Below, piece by piece: positions 39,801-49,802 of a DNA stretch of 64,000 bases. A program made the position numbers and the translations under genes. Within the stretch, counting starts at the first letter, position 1. Each line of letters opens with the position of its first letter. Source of the stretch: Telmatactis stephensoni (taxonomy: Eukaryota; Cnidaria; Anthozoa; Actiniaria; Isophelliidae). Where the stretch lies: positions 3,001,501 to 3,065,500 of the forward strand of contig JALIZF010001939.1 in assembly GCA_029948255.1 (NCBI GenBank). The letters are read 5' to 3'. The notes beneath the pieces are model-generated. The model had not been told where the DNA came from. It ran no database searches and worked only from the letters and a program-made list of their open reading frames with translations.

Positions 39801-40660
39801 ATGTAAATATGAATGGGAAACTTATTGCGGCAGAACAAAATGGAAAGTGGAAATGGGGGCGGGGCTGATAATGAAAAATCCGCCATTTTGATTTTACTCT
39901 TATTCTGGAGCTTTATTATAAATATTTATGGCAATCTAGTTACTTGGACCTCAATTACCTGTGATGATATTTATAAGTAATACATATCAAACATATTGTG
40001 TCGTTCGCGCGGGCTTCCTGTGCATCTACTAATGGGTTTCCTGTTTACCGAAAAGCTAGGTTGCTAAGCTAATTTCAAGATGGTGGACAATGTGATGTGT
40101 TTCATCGCTACAATATCTACAAGTTTTGATGGAACTTTGACAGCTTGAGGCTCCAAATTGCAGGAAAATCGACAAAATCAAATCTACGTGACTTCCAAAT
40201 AAGGTAATGCTTGCCCAAATACGGATTTCACCTTCCCGTAGTTTCCCAGAAATCAACGATTCAGCGTGCGTGAGCGAGGTCAGGTATTCAAGCATAGTAC
40301 CTACAAATTCCGATAAAAGTTCTTAAGAAGAGTTTTGATTAAATTCTCTAAAGTATCCACTTCTTTTGAAATGAAATCAACGTGAGTTCCCAATAAATAC
40401 AATCATTTCTTAATCTTTCTGTCCCCTGACCTCGCTTGCGCGCGCAAAATCGTACAGAATTCGACACATTTTCATAGAAATATGTTTGATATGAAATGCG
40501 AGTGGAAAGAGTGAGCCACTCGGACAAAATTTAAGGCATAAGTATTTAAAAAGACTTCAGCCTGAGGGGGAGGGGGGAGGGGGCTGAGTCCCACAAAAAT
40601 CTCAAATGGCTTGGATTACTGCCTAGAAGGCTCTGAAGTTAGTTTTGCGTGAAACTGAAA
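39801..40660. other. Non-genic stretch downstream of CE-B
   Basis: AT-rich and not assignable. Contains two copies of the GGGYTTCCTGT word (about 40010-40045) next to GCGCGGG, and a G-rich run (GAGGGGGAGGGGGGAGGGGG) near 40565. No supported gene. Confidence 0.6.
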
Positions 40661-40689
40661 CTTCGCACTCGCATTTTACAGTCATACGA

Positions 40690-41625
40690 AATCAATCTAA
40701 ATTACCATATTGTTACTTCTTTTCACGGCACTTGCGGGATTCCTGTGTTGTGTTGACATTGATGGCCCAAAATAAACCCACTGCTTTTCTCACGATCTAT
40801 ATTACGTATTAAAACTATTTTGACAACACGAGGTCTTGCTGACATAGAACTACATATAGGCGACGTTTCGTGACGATTGCCCAAATAAAAGTTGCAAAAA
40901 ATGGTGAAAAACGTGATTTTTTGGCGCTTCAGTCAGGCGTTGCTTGCCAACAACACATTTTTGCTTATAAAATTCGCAATTTTGACTAGAACGAAAAACA
41001 AACCACAGAACCTTGTAGCCATTCATACAAGCTTTCCAGAGATATACGATTTGTCAAGAACAAACGAATTTAGAAAATTTTGCCAATTTGGGCACTTCGT
41101 CAAAAAACGAGTTTTTGAGGATTTTCGCAAATTTTGACTTTACCTCCCCTGGCTTTTTTCAAATAAGCAAATAATGGAAATTCTTTCTAGCCCAAGATTT
41201 AAAGCTTCTTCCAAAGTGTTTCAAACGTTTGCTTTGGATTTCTAAAGTGCTTTTTAAATCAACGAAAAAAGCCCAAAACTGAAGACGATTCTCCTGTGGG
41301 CTCCCTGTGTAATGCTGAAGATTTCAGATAGGCGGAAAAGGCGTTGTAAATCAACGAAAATGCAGCAGCTACAACGACTTCCTACTCACCATGCAACCTT
41401 TTGATCGTAAAAGCGTTTTCCATGCAATGCACATCGTTCTAATTTGGTCGAAATTTCAGGTGTTACTGATGGTTTTCCATGCTACATTTCTGCAAGTGCT
41501 TGAACAAAAATATGCTAAAAATGCCAAAAACTTACAACGTTGCTTACAGAATAGAACCAATTTGATGGTGAGCAAGAAATCGGCGATGTAGTTGCTGCTT
41601 TTTTGTTAATTTACAGCGCACTGGA
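40690..41625 (+). repeat. Foldback repeat arm, copy 1
   Basis: A ~900-bp non-coding repeat starting GTCATACGAAATCAATCTAA. Landmarks: CGGGATTCCTGTGTTGTGTT, AGAACGAAAAACAAACCACA, GGAAATTCTTTCTAGCC, TGTGGGCTCCCTGTGTAATG. It is the most diverged of four arms in 40690-45180. Confidence 0.75.
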
Positions 41626-42005
41626 AACAACGGATTTTTTTTTCTTGGACTTTTCAGTCATCTTTATTTTCCTTTTAATTGATTTCATGCTTTAACAGAG
41701 TGGAGTTCTGACCTTTCTGACGCAATGATTTTGGTGTCGAAAACATGGGAATGTTATGGAAACATGGAACAAGAAATGATTGGAGATATCGCGCATGGCT
41801 TTATGCTTTAAACACACTTGGAACACGATGGAGCGAAGTTAAAAGGAATGTACTTACTGGCTTGTGCTCGCTTCTCGATGATTACTCTACATCCCCAGTG
41901 TGTTTCAATTGCGCACAGAGGCGCGCAAACAGCCGTTTCATGTAAGTTTTCTTATTGAATGCTTTTGACGCTTGTACACGACCTATCTGGAAATTCCTGT
42001 CGTTT
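41626..42005. other. Spacer between foldback arms
   Basis: 380 bp of T-rich sequence between arm 1 and arm 2. A short open frame (WSEVKRNVLTGLCSLL region, 41745-41945) has no recognisable family and is not called. Confidence 0.4.
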
Positions 42006-42798
42006 TTACAGTCATACGGAATCAATCTAAGTTGCTTTATTGTTACTTCTATTGACGTCAATGCCGGGATTCCTGTGGTGATAGTTAAGACCCAAAAGAA
42101 ACCCACTGTTTTTCTCAGCATCTATATTACATATTGAAAATATTTTGACAACATGAGGTTTTGCTGATATAGAACTACATGTAGGCGAAGTTTCGTGACG
42201 ATTGGACAAATAAAAGTTGCAAAAAAACGTCAAAAACGCGATTTTGGGAGGCTTTCCGGAAGGCGTTGCTTGCCAACAACACATTTTTGCTTATAAAATT
42301 CGCAATTTTGACTAGAACGAAAAACAAACCACAGAACCTTGTAGCCATTCATACAAGCTTTCCAGAGATATGTAATTTGTTAAGAAAAACCGAATTTAAA
42401 AATTTCCAAAATTTTAGCACTTCGCCAAAAACGATTTCTAGAGGATTTTGAGATTACCACCCCTGGCTTTCCTCAACTAAGCAAATAATGGAAATTCTTT
42501 CTAGCCAGAGATTTAAAGCTTCTTCCAAAGTGTCTAAAACGCGTGGTTTGGATTTCGAAAGTACTTTAGAAATCCACGAAAAATGCCCAAAACTGAAGAG
42601 GAATCTCCTGTGGGCTACCTGTGTAATGGTTAATGGTTGAGATGGGGGAAAAGGCGTTGTAAATCAACCAAAATACAGCAACTAAAACCATTTCTTACTC
42701 AGCATGGAACATTTTTTATTGTGAAAGCGTTTTCTCTTCAATGCACAGCGTTGTAATTTCTTCGAAATTTCAGAGTTTACTGGCGATTTTCTATGTTA
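42005..42798 (+). repeat. Foldback repeat arm, copy 2
   Basis: Same order of landmarks as arm 1, starting GTCATACGGAATCAATCTAA. It ends where a TTA-flanked MITE is inserted and resumes at 43664 in the inverted arm 3. Confidence 0.8.
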
Positions 42799-43660
42799 TG
42801 CACCTATCAATGTAAGTCCCGTGGGGGGGGGGTATTCGGGCAATGGGTGGGGATTTGACAGAAAATGCTTGTCCGTGGATGGGGAAATTGATCGCAAAGT
42901 CAATCCCCTGGGTCGGGATTTGATTTTTAGAAAGCGATTGGGATACCTGTGTTGTACAGAAGGCCAGGTCACTAAGTAAACACCTCGTGGTTTTTGGTTC
43001 GGCTTGGTGTAGTTGTCAAGGTGAGATGTCAAGGTAAGATGCACAAAAACAAAGCATTAAACGCTTTTTTATCATGTTAAATAGATGAAAATAGTCTTTG
43101 TAGATATAAATGTCAGTGAAATGCCATTTTTCATCGGCTCGATTGCCTGAACATGGCGGCCCATAAGCTTACATTAAGCTTATATACACTCGTACTTCGC
43201 TCAATATTTCAGAAAATTGTCGTATTTTTATGAAGTTAAATATAAACTGTTCCGATATGTGTTCTTTAATATACAAATATATGGTGTAAAAAGTTTTTTT
43301 TTTTTGGAAAACGCAGATGCCTTTGATGAAAGTCTCTAATGGAACCAAACAATATTGTGTGTCAGCCAGTTCGCTGGAAGAGTTGCTAGTAAAAAACTCA
43401 ACAAGATGCTTCTGATTATTGGATTTGTGCAATTTGTTGTTTAATACAATTAAATAAAAAAACACTAACATTCTTTTGTATTGGAGTGGTGGAGTTATTT
43501 TAATATATTTGATTGACCCCTGGGTCGGGTTTTTATGCACCATTTGATTGAAAGCTTCTTCCCCACCCTGGGGATTTTGAATATTTTTTAAGGATTTTTG
43601 TCAAATCCCCACCCATTGCCCGAATACCCCCCCCCCACGGGACTTACATTGATAGGTGCA
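42799..43660. mobile_element. Harbinger-like MITE, 862 bp, TTA target duplication
   Basis: Terminal inverted repeats begin TGCACCTATCAATGTAAGTC (then CCGTGGGGGGGG and TATTCGGGCAATGGGTGGGG) with the complement ending at 43660. TTA lies on each side (42796-42798, 43661-43663). The intact copy of the host repeat at ~45150-45170 has CTATG-CTACATGG there, confirming the empty site. A 3-bp TWA duplication is typical of PIF/Harbinger. No transposase is encoded. Confidence 0.85.
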
Positions 43661-43663
43661 TTA

Positions 43664-45175
43664 CATGGTCTGGAAGTGCTTGGACAAAAAAATCCTAAAA
43701 ATTGGAAAAAACTTACAACGTCGCCTACTGAATAAAAGCACTTTGATAGTGAACAGTGTTGCATGGTGAGTAAGAAATCGTTTTAGTTGCTGTATTTTGG
43801 TTGATTTACAACGCCTTTTCCCCCATCTCAACGTCTCAACTATTATAAACATTACACAGGTAGCCCACAGGAGATTCCTCTTCAGTTTTGGGCATTTTTC
43901 GTTGATTTTTAAACCTCTTTCGAAACCCAACCCACGCGTTTTAGACACTTTGGAAGAAGCTTTAAATCTCTGGCTAGAAAGAATTTCCATTATTTGCTTA
44001 TTTGAGAAAACCCAGGGGAAGTAATTTCAAAATCCTCTAAAAATCGGTTTTGGAGAAGTGCTAAAATTTTGGAAATTTTTAAATTCGTTTGTTCTTGACA
44101 AATCATATATATCTGGAAAGCTTGTCTCAGTGGCTACAAGGTTCTTTGGTTTGTTTTTCGTTCAATTTAAAATTGCGGATTTTATAAGCAAAAATATGGT
44201 GTTCGCGAGGAACGCCTGACTGAAGCGCCAAAAAATCACGTTTTTCACCGTTTTTTGCAACTTTTATTTGGGCAATCGTCACGAAACGTCGCCCATATGT
44301 AGTTCTATGTCAGCAAAACCTCATGTTGTCAAAATATTTTCAATACGTAATATAGATGCTGAGAAAAACAGTGGGTTCATTTTGGCCTTCAATGTCAACA
44401 CAGCACTTGCGGGATTCCTGTGTTGTGTTGACATTGAGGGCCCAAAATAAACCCACTGTTTTTCTCAGCATCTATATTACGTATTGAAAATATTTTGACA
44501 ACATGAGGTTTTGCTGACATAGAACTACATATGGGCGACGTTTCGTGACGATTGGCCAAATAAAAGTTGCAAAAAACGGTGAAAAACGTGATTTTTTGGC
44601 GCTTCAGTCAGGCGTTCCTCGCGAACACCATATTTTTGCTTATAAAATCCGCAATTTTAAATTGAACGAAAAACAAACCAAAGAACCTTGTAGCCACTGA
44701 GACAAGCTTTCCAGAGATATATGATTTGTCAAGAACAAACGAATTTAAAAATTTCCAAAATTTTAGCACTTCTCCAAAACCGATTTTTAGAGGATTTTGA
44801 AATTACTTCCCCTGGGTTTTCTCAAATAAGCAAATAATGGAAATTCTTTCTAGCCAGAGATTTAAAGCTTCTTCCAAAGTGTCTAAAACGCGTGGGTTGG
44901 GTTTCGAAAGAGGTTTAAAAATCAACGAAAAATGCCCAAAACTGAAGAGGAATCTCCTGTGGGCTACCTGTGTAATGCATTAATAGTTGAGATGGGGGAA
45001 AAGGCGTTGTAAATCAACCAAAATACAGCAACTAAAACGATTTCTTACTCACCATGCAACACTGTTCACTATCAAAGTGCTTTTATTCAGTAGGCGACGT
45101 TGTAAGTTTTTTCCAATTTTTAGGATTTTTTTGTCCAAGCACTTCCAGACCATGTAGCATAGAAAATCGCCAGTA
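43664..45175. repeat. Near-perfect giant palindrome (arms ~730-750 bp)
   Basis: The left arm (43664-44400) is the reverse complement of the right arm (44425-45175), with the centre around GGGATTCCTGTGTTGTGTTG at 44411. Both arms read the foldback repeat. Distinctive words (GGTGTTCGCGAGGAACGCC and its complement, CAGTAGGCGACGTTGTAAG) are shared only by these two, so arms 3 and 4 are much closer to each other than to arms 1 and 2. Confidence 0.88.
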
Positions 45176-45239
45176 AACTATTTGTTTCATTATATATTTT
45201 GAAGTAAATAGTGAAGGCAAAAAATTCAAAAATTGAAAA

Positions 45240-45510
45240 GGTGGGCGCGCGCGGTCGAGCTCGCGCTGCTGACGTCAGAACTGTACGCTCCGTTTTCTGA
45301 TAAAGCACAGCTTTCAGCCAATCAGAGCGCGCGTATCGACAAGGGTATATAATAATTGTTTGGATTGATCGACTGCGTCTTTGGTTATGTCTTCAGTTAG
45401 AGGCTTCAGTCGAGGACGAGAAGTCGTAGCTGGGTCAGCACGAGCAAGTACACAGCCTGATGTCCCCAACAACTTCCTTACAAGATGTGTGTCACTGCTT
45501 CCTAATTTAT
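45240..45510 (+). promoter_or_regulatory. TATA/CCAAT promoter-like block with a short ORF cut by a MITE
   Basis: AGCCAATCAGAGCGCGCGTA (CCAAT module, 45316) is followed ~25 bp later by GGGTATATAATAATTG (TATA-like, 45346) and ~35 bp later by ATG at 45387. The frame encodes about 42 residues (MSSVRGFSRGREVVAG, then LTRCVSLLPNLL) before a family-1 MITE begins at ~45511. It may be the remnant of a gene or of a mobile-element promoter; the protein is unrecognised. Confidence 0.35.
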
Positions 45511-45775
45511 TATTCTGTGATATAAACACTCTGGAAGATGTAGAGCAAGAGAAAAACAAACGTAGGAACATGAGGCGTAGCCGAGAGTTTCTCTTGCTTT
45601 TCGAGTACTCTACATCTTCCAGAGTGTTTATATTACAGTACAGAGACATAAGCGATCGTTTTATATTGCTTTTATAAAATATGTTCCACGCTTTTTGAGC
45701 GAGCCATGTCTCTGTCCTCTGATATATGCATGGTAGCCAGCCAATCAGCGCGCGCGTTATATTTCATATTTTTTA
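45511..45775 (-). mobile_element. Family-1 palindromic MITE, copy 4 (reverse, left-truncated)
   Basis: Starts within the hairpin arm (CTGTGATATAAACACTCTGG), has loop GAGGCGTAGCCGAG, and ends AGCCAGCCAATCAGCGCGCG and TTATATTTCATATTTTTTAT. The terminal ATATAAAACGCGCGCATG stretch seen in other copies is missing. Confidence 0.8.
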
Positions 45776-46023
45776 TAAAGTCATATAAAATGGCTGTTTC
45801 GTGGCTCGTTTTTACAAGAGCGGAGCGCGAACCGCTCGACAAAGTTTTCAAGCTAATTAATTTACATAGCTACTTTGCCTCATGAGCTTTTCTAGCTATT
45901 AAAAGTAGCTGTGTTCAACATGTTCAATATCTATGTTCTGTACATATATTTTTGTATAAATTTTCATCAAAGAGTGCAAATAAAGTTGTTCTTCTTCACA
46001 ACGACTGTTTTTTGGTTGATTTA

Positions 46024-46142
46024 GAATGAATGAATGAATGAATGAATGAATGAATGAATGAATGAATGAATGAATGAATGAATGAATGAATGAATGAATG
46101 AATGAATGAATGAATGAATGAATGAATGAATGAATGAATGAA
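46024..46142. repeat. Perfect (GAAT)n microsatellite
   Basis: About 29 uninterrupted units, followed by GTCTTTATTTAACCAG. Upstream, AATAAAG near 45980 suggests that a retroelement or transcript 3' end precedes it. Confidence 0.95.
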
Positions 46143-46654
46143 GTCTTTATTTAACCAGTTTCAAGTTTCAAGTTTCTTTTATTCACACACCAAGATAGAT
46201 ATAATTACATAAACATTTATACATTTTTTAACAGATATGTATTAATGTAGGGTAACCCTATCAGACACTATCAATAGGAGCCCGGATATACCCAGTTTCA
46301 AAATTACTTGATATCGATGCTAAAGTGGATAAAACAAAAGAAATGCTGGTCATGACTGGCTGGTTTCTTTTGTTTAGTCATGTTAGCCTCGTTGTCAAGC
46401 AAATTTGGAAAGTGGTCTATAGCGTGACCTCAGAGAATGAGAGAATGAAAGAGACAGAAAGTTTTCCCACTTGCGTGTTAGTTTGTTGTTGTTGTTATTG
46501 TTGTTGTTGTTGTTTTCTGAAATAGGCCGCGCGTTTAACATGACCGTCGCTCAAGAAAACTGAATTGTCAAAATGCACGATTCTTGATACGTGCATTGGT
46601 TTTGTTTAGTTTGTAGTTTTTTCGGAGGGAGGGGAGGGGAGGGTGGTTAATCAT

Positions 46655-49600
46655 GTAAAACCGCTGACCATAAACACTGCTTGTCCACCTTACTTGACAA
46701 GCGAGAGAAAGAAGAGTCAAGAGAAGGTGGGAACCTAAAACAGCTTAAAATCGAAAAATTTCAAGAATATACAGGTAAGTAAACTCGTTTTGTTATATTC
46801 TAAGCTTTCTTTTCATAATTGCAGAGGTAAATAATATTGTATAGTTGTACTTGTATAGAAGCCATATTTATAACATACATTTCTTTAAATTAGCATGTGG
46901 TCAAAGATGGAGTGCTTGTGCATTTGCCGTCTATAAAACACAATAAAACAGCTTAACACAACCAAGAATACACCAGAGTTAAGGTAAATTATTGTATATT
47001 TATTTTAAAGGACTCTTTTTATTTATGATTTCTATTAATGTACATTTCATGTTGACCCTTGGCGGGAAATTTGAAAGGCTTCATTTTGGTCATTTGTTAC
47101 CTCGTTTTTCCATGGAAAGTTTAAGCTTATTTTTACTTCAAATTGCACAGTGGCGGATCCAGGATTTTTCCAAGGGGGGTTCCATTTCTTTAGCCCAGCT
47201 GTGTATAATACTCTATTGTTTGGTCGATGTTTGACGAAAAAAAATGGCTTAAAACCTTCGAGGGGGGTGGGGGGGTCCGCCTTTTCGGCCCCTCTGGATC
47301 CACCACCTTTGCACTGCATTGAAGGATGTTTACAAATTTCATGAAGTATACATGTACATAATGGAGTGTAGAGTTGTACATTGTATTCTTTTTTGTCTTC
47401 TCCTCAGAAGTTATTGACAATGGCTCAAGTTGTAAATCATGGGTCAAGAAAACATTTACAGTGACAGTGTTCCATATTGGTTTAATCCAAATATTGTAAG
47501 TTATTGATAATTTATCGGAATATTTTGTATATATGTGTTGCAAGTGAATGTTTTGACATCAGGTGAATCTGGATTTACCTAGGTCAATTTTAAAATCTCA
47601 GTGTGGGAGTAAAGAGAAGAAAAAAGTAAAAAATTCTAAATGACATAGATAGTCATTAAGACAACAGGTTGAATAGAGAAAAAGAAGTGGAACAATGTTG
47701 AGTGAAAAAAAGAAAAGAAAGAGAAGAAATAAGAAAAATGGTGGAGGATGAGTGGGATTCCAAGTTAATCTAGGTGAATCCAGATTCACCAGATTTCAAA
47801 ATTCACCTGTAACATTATGCATATATTACCAGAGTGCAGTTTTCTTATAGCTGTGAGAATGGTGTGGTGTACAGTTAGAGTGCACACCATAATTTACATG
47901 TATATTCATGAAATAACACAATAGTGTTTAGATATCAACTATTTTACTATGGATAAATGAAGAATTTACTGAGGCATGAACTACACAAAGATGGCTAGCT
48001 ACGTTGCTATTGTTATTTGCATTGTTCTGTTTCAGTGCTATCCACTAGTTTGTACAAAAATAGTGCAATTAGACAATGCATATTAAGTTCTATTTCACAG
48101 TTATATGGTGTGCACTCTGTGGCTGGAATTGTTTTTCTAAACAACAAACAACAGACGTGGATAAACCATGTGCCTGTGCATGTATAGGCTGTCACCCCTT
48201 TGATCAATGTTAGACTTATACCCTGTCTATCTGTTCACTTGAGTGAAAACTACAGCTAATGGAATTAGTCTAGATCGTTTATAGCTGCCTTTCGTTTTGG
48301 TTTGTCAGCAGTAGGTCATAAGGTAAAGCTTGTGATAAGTTTTGGTATAAGTTTCTTTTGAGTTGAGCAGTTCAGTTGCAGCCTATAAAAGTACAGTTGA
48401 CATGTTGACATCAATAATTGTTGTGAGGTTCCAGAAAAAATCCGGCCATGCCCCACCATGGAGGGAATTTGTAAATGGGCCCCATTTTTTGGAACTTCCA
48501 ATTTTCTTCTTCCACTGCAGAATTTCCAATTCCCTCAATAGTGGGGGGTATGGATATTTTCTGGACCTATTCTTGACTTTCACCTATGTCATCGAAAAAT
48601 TTCCAGTATCCTGAGTGAAATTAAATGTCATTCACTCAAAAGAGCACATAAAACTATGTAACTCTGCAAAATTTTGAATTGAAGCAAGTTTTTGTTGCGC
48701 AGATATCGACATTTTAACTGCTCATTCTTTAGTAAGAAATGTATGGCACTTCATGGTTGGTGTCACTCTACAGGTCACCAAAATATCAGTGGATTTCACA
48801 TCACTGAGTAAATTCAATGTATATCTTGGTAAAGAGCAAGTAAAGCTCCATATGTCCAAGAAATTTTCAGTCCAAAAGAGAATTTTTTGCAAAGATATTA
48901 ACAATTTTCCAAACTCATTCTTTAGTAACAAATGTATGTCATTGCCATAGAGCGACACCAACATGGCAGACAAAATAAGAATAAGGCAAAATCAAAATAA
49001 CAGTTAAATCATTTAAGTTGATACAGAGTCTTAAAAACAAAAGTTTCATTCAAAGACCAAGCCAAATGTGCGTAGTTTGTAGCAAATTTGTCTGTTTTCA
49101 CGTCTGTTGAATACGTGTGACAATATTGCGTGAAAAGATTTATACCTCTGATAACTTGAAAACCAAACAACAGAAAATTAGCTCAAATATCCACGAACAA
49201 TTTCTGTAATGTTATGGATATAAAAAAACATACTATAGACCCAACTTTAAGTGATCTATATGAAGCATGTAAGTTTTTTGATGACGTCATGTGAAAGTCA
49301 AGAATAATTCAATTATTAATTAATTAATAAATTAATTTAATTATTAACATCTGACCATTTCCATGGTGTTGAGCTCATGTCACCTTACCATGTTACCTTA
49401 CCATACACAAGACACATACAAAAATAAATTTTGTGGCTGCATTTAAAGTGTAGTTAGGTTTGATTGATGATAATTTAGTTTACCATGATAATTTGAATTC
49501 TTAATAATTATATTATTTCTGAATTTACATTTACAAAAATTACAGTTATGAATAAAAAGATATTTTGATTCACTTTTGAAATTCACTTTTTCTTTCTTTT

Positions 49601-49802
49601 TCCTTTCAGTTTCAAGTGCATTGTGTTGACTTCCTACATGTGTTTTGTCTGCATTCTACTAGAAGTACACCTCATTGCAAATACAGTTTGTATTGTAGAT
49701 AGAGCACAAAATTTAATAATGATATTAAATCATGCAATGTATCTATGTAGACCTCTTTCATGTTGTGTCATTAAAGTGCCTACAACCTCAAGCCACAAAT
49801 GA
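46655..49802 (+). CDS. Possible 3-exon gene for a small membrane protein (5' incomplete)
   Basis: Three segments join in phase with consensus splice sites. The open frame from ~46655 ends at 46774 (ACAG|GTAAGT). Exon 47408-47495 has a TTTTGTCTTCTCCTCAG acceptor and a GTAAGT donor. The terminal exon starts at 49610 after TTTCTTTTTCCTTTCAG and ends with TGA at 49800-49802. The first segment encodes a charged stretch (DKREKEESREGGNLKQLKIE), the second VIDNGSSCKSWVKKTF, and the third a hydrophobic helix-like run (LTSYMCFVCILLEVHLIA) and a Cys-rich end. AATAAA near 49831 could terminate it. No initiator ATG lies in the first segment, so an upstream exon would be needed. I recognise no family; an ncRNA or chance alignment of splice-like sites is possible. 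Confidence 0.35.
47150..47315. mobile_element. MITE with GTGGCGGATCCAG ends
   Basis: CAGTGGCGGATCCAGGATTT at the left and CTGGATCCACCACC at the right are inverted, with G-rich interior (GAGGGGGGTGGGGGGGTCCG). A widely seen type of short foldback element. It lies in the first intron of the possible gene 46655-49802. Confidence 0.65.
48430..48563. mobile_element. Short MITE, TIR CCAGAAAAWATCC
   Basis: CCAGAAAAAATCCGGCCATG and CCCCACCATGGAGGGAATTT pair imperfectly with AATTCCCTCAATAGTGGGGG and GTATGGATATTTTCTGG. 134 bp, non-coding. Confidence 0.7.
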
